Notes under the pieces: generated by a model | The model's database searches: none | What the model was told of the DNA's origin: nothing | The model's input: the letters and a program-made list of their open reading frames with translations, nothing else | Made by a program: the position numbers and the translations under genes | In this document: piece after piece, positions 7,965-15,479 of the stretch | Numbering within the stretch: the first letter of the stretch is position 1 | Layout of the letters: every line of letters starts with the position of its first letter | DNA from: Pseudomonas sp. | GTDB lineage: Bacteria; Pseudomonadota; Gammaproteobacteria; Pseudomonadales; Pseudomonadaceae | Direction of reading: 5' to 3' | Assembly: GCF_002796985.1 (NCBI RefSeq) | Contig: NZ_PEKX01000007.1 | Location: 424,284-488,283, forward strand | DNA length: 64,000 nt

Positions 7965-8786
7965 GTGGAACGCATTGCCCTGCACGGTACACCGGAAACC
8001 CTGCTGATCACCCTCTACGCCAAGGCGAGGGAAAGCGAGCTGGTGGACAGCCTGCTGCACGACCACTTCGCACAGCATGCCGTGGAGCAGATCGACTACG
8101 ACTTCGCCCGCCTGCACATCGGCCGCGCCGAGCAGGTGGGTATCGCCCTGCGCGCCAAGCTGTTCGACGACTGGGTGCGCGATTTCCTTGCGCAGTATCC
8201 GACCTGCGTGGTCCTGCAACTGGGCTGCGGGCTGGACAGCCGGGTCTTTCGCATCGATCCGCCCTCCACCGTGCAGTGGTTCGAGGTGGACTTCCCCCAG
8301 GTGATCGCGTTGCGCGAGCGCCTGTATCCGGAACGGGAGAACTGCCACTTGCTGGCTTCTTCGCTGACCGCGCCGGACTGGTGGCGCACCGTACCGAGCG
8401 GGCAGCCGTTGCTGATGATCGCCGAGGGCGTGCTGCCTTATGTGGAAACCGACGAGGTATTCCGCCTGCTGGGCGCGCTGACGGCGCACTTCGGCCAGGG
8501 TGAGCTGTTGTTCGACGGCTACAGTCGCCTGGGTATCCGTCTGCTGCAATGGAACCCGATGATCCGCCGCACCGGCGCCGTGCTGCATTGGGGCATCGAT
8601 GAACCGCAGGAGCTGGAACAGCGGGTGCCGGCCCTGCGTTTTGTCGATGCCGTTGCTGCCTACGACCGCGGGCAGATCGCGCGGCTGTCCCTGGGCATGC
8701 GCCTGCTCTACGAGATCACCCTGGCCATTCCGGCGATGCGCCGCATGGGCCGTCTGCTGCGCTATCGCTTCGGCCCGTCATCCTGA
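7965..8786 (+). CDS. Class I SAM-dependent O-methyltransferase, TcmP/Ppm1-like
   Basis: The 273-residue protein belongs to the leucine-carboxyl-methyltransferase-like family, which also holds polyketide O-methyltransferases such as TcmP. The SAM motif is VVLQLGCGLDSR (about residues 82-93), and the acidic strand WFEVDFPQVIALRE binds the ribose. LLMIAEGVLPYVE is motif IV of the family. The GTG start directly after the previous stop fits the conserved opening (ALHGTPETLLITLYAKA). No good Shine-Dalgarno is seen, consistent with translational coupling. The substrate is unknown. In this operon it may methylate a small hydroxy or carboxy compound. Confidence 0.88.
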   Translation: MERIALHGTPETLLITLYAKARESELVDSLLHDHFAQHAVEQIDYDFARLHIGRAEQVGIALRAKLFDDWVRDFLAQYPTCVVLQLGCGLDSRVFRIDPPSTVQWFEVDFPQVIALRERLYPERENCHLLASSLTAPDWWRTVPSGQPLLMIAEGVLPYVETDEVFRLLGALTAHFGQGELLFDGYSRLGIRLLQWNPMIRRTGAVLHWGIDEPQELEQRVPALRFVDAVAAYDRGQIARLSLGMRLLYEITLAIPAMRRMGRLLRYRFGPSS

Positions 8787-8855
8787 GCAGATGGCCGCAC
8801 CGCGCCCCGGCTGCTTTACTGATGCGTCTACGACGACCTTGTTCAGGAGCTGGCG

Positions 8856-9311
8856 ATGAAGCTCGAGCCGTTGATGGAAATGAACGTGAAGGCCAGCGTG
8901 CCGCTGGAAATCGGCCGTGTGCCGCAGGGCCAGCGACTGATCTCGGCGGCCGGCGGCGGCACTTTCAAGGGCCAGCGACTGAGTGGTGAGGTACTGCCCG
9001 GCGGCGGCGACTGGATCCTGGTGGACAGCGATGGCGGCTGGCACCTGGAAGTGCGGCTGGTGCTGCGCACTGACGATGGTGCGCGAATCCTCATGCAGCA
9101 CAACGGCTTGCTGGTGGCTAACCCCCGCATCATCAACGCTGTTTCGCGGGGCGACAGCACCGAATTCGGCGACACCTATTTCATGATCCAGCCGCGCTTC
9201 GAAGTGGGCGACGATCGCTACCGCTGGCTCAATCACCAACTGGCGGTGGGCGAGGGCCGGCTGGGGCCGGGCTGGGTCGAATACCGTTTGTACTCACTTG
9301 CCAATGGATGA
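8856..9311 (+). CDS. DUF3237 family protein
   Basis: This 151-residue protein of the DUF3237 family has an all-beta layout (VPLEIGRVPQGQRLISAAGGGTFKG, then the acidic patch SGEVLPGGGDWILVDSDGGWHLEVR). The C-terminal YRWLNHQLAVGEGRLGPGWVEYRLY is typical of the family. No biochemical function is established. It follows the methyltransferase by about 70 bp on the same strand and precedes the DCC gene by about 70 bp. Confidence 0.88.
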   Translation: MKLEPLMEMNVKASVPLEIGRVPQGQRLISAAGGGTFKGQRLSGEVLPGGGDWILVDSDGGWHLEVRLVLRTDDGARILMQHNGLLVANPRIINAVSRGDSTEFGDTYFMIQPRFEVGDDRYRWLNHQLAVGEGRLGPGWVEYRLYSLANG

Positions 9312-9380
9312 GCGATGAACAGCAAGACTTGTCACACACGGCGGGCACAGTTGAAGCGTCAGGGACCAGGAGATGACCCG

Positions 9381-9809
9381 ATGGCTCTGCCCCCGCATAT
9401 GCAGCCCGATGACAAGGTGGTGCTGTTCGACGGCACCTGCCGCCTGTGCAACGGCTGGAGCCGCTTCCTTCTGCGGCACGACCGGGACCGTCGAATCAAG
9501 CTGTGCAGTGTGCAGTCCGCCGAGGGCCAGGCGATCCTCGACTGGTTCGGCCTGCCCACCGAATACTTCGACACCATGCTCTACGTCGATGGCTGCGAAG
9601 GTGCCGAGCGCAGCGACGCCTTTCTGCGGGTGATCGGCCAGTTGCCGGCGCCGTGGAACTGGCTGCGTGTGCTCTGGCTGATTCCCCGGCCGCTGCGCGA
9701 CTGGGGCTACGACCGCATCGCGCTGAACCGCTATCGTCTGTTCGGCCGCGAGGCTATCTGCCTGGTGCCGTCGCCGCAGTACCGTGGGCGTTTCCTCGGC
9801 AATGACTAG
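9381..9809 (+). CDS. DCC family thiol-disulfide oxidoreductase
   Basis: This 142-residue protein of the DCC (DUF393) family opens with VVLFDGTCRLCNGWSRFLL, giving the redox CxxC at C20 and C23. The C-terminal part holds RDWGYDRIALNRYRLFGR, also conserved in the family. Members are thought to be thioredoxin-like oxidoreductases. I chose the ATG at 9381 because a GGAG lies about 9 nt upstream; an ATG at 9399 is an alternative. It overlaps the DoxX-like gene by 8 bp. Confidence 0.88.
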   Translation: MALPPHMQPDDKVVLFDGTCRLCNGWSRFLLRHDRDRRIKLCSVQSAEGQAILDWFGLPTEYFDTMLYVDGCEGAERSDAFLRVIGQLPAPWNWLRVLWLIPRPLRDWGYDRIALNRYRLFGREAICLVPSPQYRGRFLGND

Positions 9810-10194
9810 TGCGTCCATCGCGCGCCTGACGCTGGGCGTGGTGTTCCTCTACCACGGCCTGGTGCCCAAGCTGCTGTTCCTCAGCCCCGACGAAGTCCGG
9901 ATGATCGAGGCCCACGACTGGCCACTCTCGACCCTGCGCATTGCCCAGGCTGCCGGCGCTGCCGAAATCGTCCTGGCGCTGTGCATTCTGTTGCTGCGCC
10001 GCAGCCAGTGGCCGTTGAGGATTGCCGCCGCGGCCCTGGTGGCCCTGCTGGTGGACGTGGCGTTGTTCTCGCCGGCGTTGCTGCTGGGCGCTTTCAACCC
10101 GGTCACGACCAATGTTGCCGCGCTGGCGCTGTGCCTGATTGCCCTGCAGGGCGAGCGGGGCGCGCGGCCGCCCCACTCGAACGCCGTGCGTTAG
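9802..10194 (+). CDS. DoxX-like integral membrane protein
   Basis: This 130-residue protein has four hydrophobic segments (about residues 5-22, 44-67, 72-92 and 98-115), the four-helix topology of the DoxX/SURF4-like family. The opening TLGVVFLYHGLVPKLLFL resembles DoxX-like proteins often encoded beside redox proteins. The ATG overlaps the last codons of the DCC gene, so the pair is coupled: a membrane partner for a thiol oxidoreductase is a reasonable inference. Its stop overlaps by 4 bp the stop of the convergent porin gene. Confidence 0.82.
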   Translation: MTSASIARLTLGVVFLYHGLVPKLLFLSPDEVRMIEAHDWPLSTLRIAQAAGAAEIVLALCILLLRRSQWPLRIAAAALVALLVDVALFSPALLLGAFNPVTTNVAALALCLIALQGERGARPPHSNAVR

Positions 10195-10934
10195 AAGGTC
10201 TTCGACACGCCGGCCACCACAGTGGCGGTGCAGACGTCCTTGTAACCGTTGTTGTTGAAGCATTCATTCTGCGAAAGGTCGGTGTCGATATAGCTCAGCG
10301 ACCAGTCCAGCCCCACCAGCTCATGGCTCAACTTGACCTCCCACTCGTTGTAGCTGTCGCGCGTGTCGCCGCTGCCGGAGAGATAGAGCGGGTCCTTGGC
10401 GTCGTTGTGGCCAAAGCGCGTGCGCAGTTTGAATTCGGCCGGCAGCTCGGCGTTGTAGGCCAGGTAGCTGTAGAGGTTGCTGTTCTTCTCGCCGAAGTAG
10501 TTGGGGTAGTCGTTGCCGTAGTAGACCGCTGCCTCGAAGCCGTAGGCGTAGAGGATGGCGTACACGTCGCTCTGGTTGAACTCGCTGGACTTGGGGTAGG
10601 CGTACTTGACGTAGCCGAGGTCCAGGGCCACGTCGTCGTTGGCCTGCCAGTACCAGCCGGCGTAGTAGTCCACTTCCTGGCGGGTGTTGGTGTCGTAGCC
10701 GTAGTCGACGTTGGAGGTCCAGGCGCCTGCGTACAGGCCGCTGATGTGCTGCAGCGTGAGGCCGAACTGGGCGGCCGGGTCGCCCTGGGTCTGCGAGATG
10801 CCGCGGGTGCGATAGTCGCTGACCAGCGCAGTGTCGATCTGCAGGAGGAAGTCTTCGTTGAGCTCCACGGCCTGGGTTTGAGTGAGCGGTGCGCAGGCGA
10901 GCAGTGCGCCGAGGAGCCATTGCGGGCGGTTCAT
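10191..10934 (-). CDS. TorF family putative porin (outer membrane)
   Basis: The 247-residue exported protein has a signal peptide of about 22 residues cut after TQTQA. The mature part is rich in Tyr/Trp beta strands and begins with ALVSDYRTRGISQTQGDPAAQFGL, the signature of the TorF (TIGR02001) putative porin family. It ends in Phe (VSKTF), as expected of a BamA-assembled outer-membrane barrel. The start is the Met before the signal peptide. It lies downstream of the amidohydrolase gene on the same strand with a hairpin between, so it may be a separate unit. Confidence 0.88.
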   Translation of the reverse strand: MNRPQWLLGALLACAPLTQTQAVELNEDFLLQIDTALVSDYRTRGISQTQGDPAAQFGLTLQHISGLYAGAWTSNVDYGYDTNTRQEVDYYAGWYWQANDDVALDLGYVKYAYPKSSEFNQSDVYAILYAYGFEAAVYYGNDYPNYFGEKNSNLYSYLAYNAELPAEFKLRTRFGHNDAKDPLYLSGSGDTRDSYNEWEVKLSHELVGLDWSLSYIDTDLSQNECFNNNGYKDVCTATVVAGVSKTF

Positions 10935-11045
10935 GCGGATGTCCCTTTGTTGTGATTGTCTGTGGGGCAGTCGAAAAATCCCGCACAGCACCGGCCCTCC
11001 CGGTCGACTCGGGAAGTGGCGGCAAGGGCTGGGCTGGCGGGTAAG

Positions 11046-11072
11046 GCGCCGGGGTGTTCGGCCCCGGCGCAG
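11046..11072 (-). terminator. GC-rich hairpin downstream of the amidohydrolase gene
   Basis: GCGCCGGGG and CCCCGGCGC form a perfect stem with a 7-nt loop, 13 bp after the amidohydrolase stop. The U-run on the minus strand is poor, so this is a weak intrinsic terminator or an mRNA-stabilising hairpin. Confidence 0.5.
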
Positions 11073-11084
11073 GAGCCCGGCTCC

Positions 11085-12842
11085 TTACAGAGCCGGCACG
11101 TCGTCGGCGCGGTAGACTTCGCGACCTTCGAAGAGGGTGCGGAGCACGCGGGCTTCCGCCAGTTGCTCGTTGGATACGTTGAACACGTCGCGGTCGAGCA
11201 CGACCATGTCGGCCTGCTTGCCTGGAGCCAGGCTGCCGATCTGCTTATCCAGGCCGATGGCCTGCGCGGCGTTGCGGGTGTAGGCGTAGAACATGGTTTC
11301 GCGGTCGACGCCTTGCGCGGCGTTGAGCACACCCATCTCGCCCTTGCGGGTGATGGCCTGGTAGATGGCTTTCATCGGGTCCGGCGTGGACACCGGCCAG
11401 TCGCTGGCGCCGGCGATGGTGGCGCCGTTGTCCAGCAGCGACTTCGCCGGGTACATGCCGCGGTAGGCGTCGTCGGCGATGTAGGGCTTCACCAGCTCTT
11501 CCGTGTAGGTTTCCGCGGTGGCCCAGTCCAGCTGCATCGAGGCGATCACGCCCAGTTGCTTGAAGCGCGGGTAATCCTGCGCAGTGACCAGCTGCAGGTG
11601 GGTGATCGAGTGGGCGACACCGCTCTGGCGGTCCTTGCGCGCCTGCTCGATGCCATTGAGCGATTCACGCACCGCGCGGTCGCCGATGGCGTGGATATGC
11701 ACCAGCCAGCCACGGGCATCGGCGGCGCTGACCAGCTCGCCGAAATGCTTCGGATCGATCAGCAGTTCGCCCGGCTTGTGGCTGTTCTTGTAGTCCTCCA
11801 GCAGGGCGGCGGACTGGGCCGGGAACTCGATCACGCCGTCGGCGAACACCTTGATGCCCGGCAGCGTCAGGTTGGGAATGCCCTGGAACTGCTGGCGGAC
11901 CTTCTCGATGACGTCAAGATCGGCCGGAGTGCTCCTGGGGTTGACCACCTGCAGCGCGGCGACGTGGGCGGTGAGTTCACCGTCACGAGCCAGGTCGCGG
12001 TACACCGGCAATACGCCGACGCTCTTCTCGGTGGGCTTGATGTTGAACACTGCCTCGCCGGGCGCGCCGTTGGCGGCCGGGTCCATCCAGGCGGTGATGC
12101 CGAGGCTGTTGTTGAACTTCACCGCGGCGCGGCCGGCGCGGTCCATGGTCTGGGTGCTGGCGGCAGGCAGGGTCGCGGCCACCAGGTCGAAGCCCGAGTC
12201 CACCAGGAAGCCCGTGGGGTTGAAGTTCTTGTCGTGGGTGATGTTGCCCTGTTCCAGCGCGCTGAGTCCGCGTACGCGCTTGGCGTCGAGCTTGGCACGC
12301 TTGAGCATGGCGGTGTTGGCCCAGGCGGTGTGGTGGTCGCTGCCGATCAGGATCACCGGCACCTTCGCCCATTCGCCGTGGTTCAGGCGCTGGGCCAGGC
12401 CGTCGGCCTTGGACCAGTAGCTGGAGTTCATGCCGTTCATCACCACGACGTCACCGTTTTTCGCCTTGCCGCTATCGCGGTCCTGCTTCAGGCGGGTGAC
12501 GAAGGCGTCGAGGTCCATCTCTTCATCCTGCAGGCTGGCAGAGATCAGCTCCAGGCCGCCGAAGATGGAGTGCGAGTGGCTGTCGATGAAACCGGGCATC
12601 AGCACCTTGCCGCCCAGGTCGACCTGCTTGCTGTCTTTGCCGGCGAGCTTGCGGATGTCCTCGTTGGAGCCCACCTGCAGAACCTTGCCGTCGGCGACCG
12701 CGACGGCCTGCTGCAGCGGCTGGCCTGGCTCGGCGGTGAAGACCTTGGCGTTGTACAGGACCAGGTCTGCGTCCTGTGCCTGAGCTTCAAAAGTGCCGAG
12801 TGCGATGGCGAGCGCCAGCGCGCCCTTGAGCATGCCGTGCAT
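11085..12842 (-). CDS. Exported amidohydrolase (amidohydrolase_3 / YtcJ-like)
   Basis: This 585-residue metal-dependent hydrolase has a signal peptide (about residues 1-22, cut after EAQA), so it acts outside the cytoplasm. The N-terminal beta strand NAKVFTAEPGQ, the metal motif GFIDSHSHS (H89, H91), LVHIHAIGDRAVRESL and GASDWPVSTPDP are the marks of the amidohydrolase_3 subfamily. Relatives hydrolyse N-formyl or N-acyl groups on varied substrates, and the substrate here is unknown. AAGGGGAAG precedes the first ATG; a second ATG lies three codons later. It is divergent from a LysR regulator 112 bp away that probably controls it. Confidence 0.92.
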   Translation of the reverse strand: MHGMLKGALALAIALGTFEAQAQDADLVLYNAKVFTAEPGQPLQQAVAVADGKVLQVGSNEDIRKLAGKDSKQVDLGGKVLMPGFIDSHSHSIFGGLELISASLQDEEMDLDAFVTRLKQDRDSGKAKNGDVVVMNGMNSSYWSKADGLAQRLNHGEWAKVPVILIGSDHHTAWANTAMLKRAKLDAKRVRGLSALEQGNITHDKNFNPTGFLVDSGFDLVAATLPAASTQTMDRAGRAAVKFNNSLGITAWMDPAANGAPGEAVFNIKPTEKSVGVLPVYRDLARDGELTAHVAALQVVNPRSTPADLDVIEKVRQQFQGIPNLTLPGIKVFADGVIEFPAQSAALLEDYKNSHKPGELLIDPKHFGELVSAADARGWLVHIHAIGDRAVRESLNGIEQARKDRQSGVAHSITHLQLVTAQDYPRFKQLGVIASMQLDWATAETYTEELVKPYIADDAYRGMYPAKSLLDNGATIAGASDWPVSTPDPMKAIYQAITRKGEMGVLNAAQGVDRETMFYAYTRNAAQAIGLDKQIGSLAPGKQADMVVLDRDVFNVSNEQLAEARVLRTLFEGREVYRADDVPAL

Positions 12843-12954
12843 GACTTCCCCTTGCTTTTCGATGGATTATTGTTGGTCTGCGGCGCAGGCTAACGGCGTG
12901 ACGGAAGTCGTGGAAGTCGCGAACGGGCATAACACTTGTGAAGGATTGGCACGA

Positions 12955-13869
12955 ATGACGATGGACAGATTCAGCAGCCTGGCAATGTTCGTCGCCAGCG
13001 CCGAGACCGGCAGTTTCAGCCGCGCCGCTGAACAACTGGGCAAGACGCCCTCGGCGGTGACCAAGGCGGTCGGACAGCTGGAAATCGAGGTCGGCGCGCG
13101 GCTGTTCGAACGCACCACGCGCAGCATGTCGCTCACCGAAGCCGGCCAGCTCTACCTCGATGGCGCCCGCGAGGTGCTGGCGCGGATGCGCGAAACCACC
13201 GAGGAAATCGCCCAGCTGCAGCACAGCCTGCGCGGCGTGCTGCGCATCACCGGGCCGCTGATCGTCGGCCCGGTGTTCCTCGACCAGGCCTGCGCCGAAT
13301 TCCTCGATCTGCACCCGGACGTGCGCTTGCAGGTGGACCTCTCCGACAGCTACCTCGACTTGCTCGACGGCCGCTACGACCTCGCCCTGCGCATGGGCAA
13401 CAGCGACCTGCCAGGGCTGATCGCCCAACCGCTGGCCGAGAGCCGGATCGCCCTCTGCGCAGCACCGGCTTACCTGGCGCGGCGCGGCACGCCCCGGCAC
13501 CCCAGCGAGATCGTCGACCACGACTGCCTGGTCTACCGCCACCCGGCGCTGGACGACCGCTGGTGGTTCGATGTGGAGGGCGAGCGCTTCTCCACTGCGC
13601 GCAACGGCCGCCTGAACAGCGACAACCAGGCCGTGCTGCTCACCGCCTGCCTGGCCGGACACGGCCTGCTGCCGTGCCCGCGCTGGAGTGTGCTGGAGCA
13701 TTTGCGCAGCGGACGGCTGGTGACGGTACTGGATAGTTTCTTCTTCGAGCCGGACACCTTCGGCGCGCAGATTCTCGCGGTGTACCCGAGCAACCGCCGG
13801 GCGACGCGCAAGATCCACGCGTTCATCGAGCATCTGCGCGACTACCTGCGGCGCGACGGCATCCTTTAA
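12955..13869 (+). CDS. LysR family transcriptional regulator
   Basis: The 304-residue protein has an N-terminal winged HTH (residues 5-63: FVASAETGSFSRAAEQLGKTPSAVTKAVGQLE) and a type-2 periplasmic-binding-like effector domain (about 90-295). It belongs to the large CrgA/AaeR-like subgroup. The start is the ATG after AAGGA, and a second in-frame ATG two codons later is possible. It is divergent from the amidohydrolase gene, so regulation of that gene is likely. It ends 3 bp before the stop of the convergent LysE gene. Confidence 0.92.
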   Translation: MTMDRFSSLAMFVASAETGSFSRAAEQLGKTPSAVTKAVGQLEIEVGARLFERTTRSMSLTEAGQLYLDGAREVLARMRETTEEIAQLQHSLRGVLRITGPLIVGPVFLDQACAEFLDLHPDVRLQVDLSDSYLDLLDGRYDLALRMGNSDLPGLIAQPLAESRIALCAAPAYLARRGTPRHPSEIVDHDCLVYRHPALDDRWWFDVEGERFSTARNGRLNSDNQAVLLTACLAGHGLLPCPRWSVLEHLRSGRLVTVLDSFFFEPDTFGAQILAVYPSNRRATRKIHAFIEHLRDYLRRDGIL

Positions 13870-13872
13870 GGG

Positions 13873-14481
13873 CTAGAGCAACGCCCCGGCCCAAGCTGAC
13901 ACCAGCAGCAGGAGCGCCATCAACTGGTTGAGCCGCTGCAGCTGCCGGGGCGAGAGCAGGCGTTGGCTGCCGATTCCCAGGCCAGCCCAGACCGCTGTGC
14001 AGGGAATCGACACGAGGAAGAACAGCAGCGACAGCAGTTGCACGCGGTCCAGCCGATCGACGCCGTGCCCGGCGTACACGCTGATCACCGCCAGCGCCAT
14101 CATCCAGGTCTTGGGGTTGACCAGTTGCAGTGCGGCGGCGCCGAGCGCGCCCAGGCGTGCGGCGTCGGTATCGCGCGCAAGGTCGGTTGGCGGGCTGCGG
14201 AAGATCTGCCACGCCAGCCAACTCAGCCAGAGCACGCCGACTACGCTCATCGCCTGCTGTAAGCGCGGCAGGCTGGTCAGCACTTCGCCCAGCCCGCTGC
14301 CTACGGCCAGCACCAGCGCGGCGGCGGCAGCACAGCCGCCGAACATGATCGGCAACGCGGCACTCCAGCCGAAGCGCGCGCTGTTGCTGAAGATCAGCAG
14401 GTTGGTCGGGCCGGGCGTGATCGAGGCGACGAAGGCGAAGAGGAGGAAGGGCAGCCATTGGCCGAGCTGCGAGAGGTGCAT
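13873..14481 (-). CDS. LysE family translocator
   Basis: This 202-residue inner-membrane protein has about six hydrophobic segments and the LysE/RhtB hallmark ASITPGPTNLLIFSNSARFGW near residues 18-38. Proteins of this family export amino acids or their analogues. The start MHLSQLGQW was chosen because GGAG precedes it; a longer form would add 11 residues. The AraC-type gene 52 bp upstream, on the same strand, may co-regulate or be co-transcribed with it, as in many regulator/LysE pairs. Confidence 0.9.
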   Translation of the reverse strand: MHLSQLGQWLPFLLFAFVASITPGPTNLLIFSNSARFGWSAALPIMFGGCAAAAALVLAVGSGLGEVLTSLPRLQQAMSVVGVLWLSWLAWQIFRSPPTDLARDTDAARLGALGAAALQLVNPKTWMMALAVISVYAGHGVDRLDRVQLLSLLFFLVSIPCTAVWAGLGIGSQRLLSPRQLQRLNQLMALLLLVSAWAGALL

Positions 14482-14533
14482 GGCGGGAACTCCGGTGAAT
14501 CCGTGGGAGCCCATCTTCGCCAGCGCGGCAGGC

Positions 14534-15370
14534 TCAGTCTGGAAGCTTTGAGCAACGCTTGCGGTAGTAGGCGGGCGTTACCCCATAGGCGCGGCGAAAC
14601 CAGCGGCCGAGGTGGCTCTGGTCGGCGAAGCCAAGGTCGGCGGCGATATCCGCCGGTGCCAGGCCGCGACCGAGCAACTGCCGCGCGCGGGCCAGGCGCA
14701 GCTGGATCAGGTAGGCGTGGGGCGGCAGGCCGAAGGCCTGCTTGAACGCGCGGGTCAGGCGGAAGCGATCGCAGCCGCAGGCCTGGGCCAGGTCATCGAG
14801 GCCGATGTCGGCGGTCAGGTTGGCGTGCAGGTAGTCCCGCGCACGCTGCGCCACCAGCGGCAGGTGTACTGGCGTGGTGCTGCGCTGGCGCCAGTGCAGG
14901 TGGCGGGTCATGCCGTCGAGCAGGTCGTCGATGGCGCTCTGGCGGACGATCTTCAGGTCGTTGCCGTGCACCGCCTGGAAGGCGTTGTCGATGCGTCTCG
15001 CCAGTCGCGGGTCGTCGATCAGCAACTCGGGCACGGCCAGTTGGCAGTTGCCGGGTGCCTCTTCGAAGAGGGTGCCGATCTCGCGTTCCAGCCAGGGTGC
15101 GTCGAGGTACAGGGTGCGGTAGGTGAAGCCGCCTTCGGTGGGCGCTTCGCCGTCGTGGATGTCGCCGGGCTCGAGGAAGAACACCTGGCCGGTGGTGCTG
15201 ACGTAGCGCTGGTTGCGGCTGCGGAACTGCTGCACACCGGATTCGGTGTAGCCGATCAGGTAGCTGTCGTGCCAGTGCGGGTCGTAGGCGTGGCCCTTGA
15301 AGTGCGCGCGCAGGCTCTGGATGCCGGTGTCGGCGTCCTGCAGCAGGTCGATCCAGTTGTCTTTGTGCAT
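14534..15370 (-). CDS. AraC family transcriptional regulator
   Basis: The 278-residue protein has an N-terminal cupin-type ligand domain (about residues 15-100: HWHDSYLIGYTESGVQQFR and FFLEPGDIHDGEAP). A C-terminal AraC HTH pair follows (about 175-275: IGLDDLAQACGCDRFRLTRAFKQAFGLPPHAYLIQLRL, then IAADLGFADQSHLGRWFRRAYG). The ATG is set by GGAGG 7 nt upstream. AraC proteins of this form often govern the adjacent LysE-type exporter, and here that gene lies 52 bp downstream. This is inference from context. Confidence 0.92.
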   Translation of the reverse strand: MHKDNWIDLLQDADTGIQSLRAHFKGHAYDPHWHDSYLIGYTESGVQQFRSRNQRYVSTTGQVFFLEPGDIHDGEAPTEGGFTYRTLYLDAPWLEREIGTLFEEAPGNCQLAVPELLIDDPRLARRIDNAFQAVHGNDLKIVRQSAIDDLLDGMTRHLHWRQRSTTPVHLPLVAQRARDYLHANLTADIGLDDLAQACGCDRFRLTRAFKQAFGLPPHAYLIQLRLARARQLLGRGLAPADIAADLGFADQSHLGRWFRRAYGVTPAYYRKRCSKLPD

Positions 15371-15479
15371 GGGCCGCCTCCGCACCGCTTGCCCGGTCGG
15401 CCAGCATAACGCGCGTGGGGTGGCTGTCTGGAAGATTCGTGCAGCCATCGAGCCGATGGCCGCACGATCCGGGGGAGGG

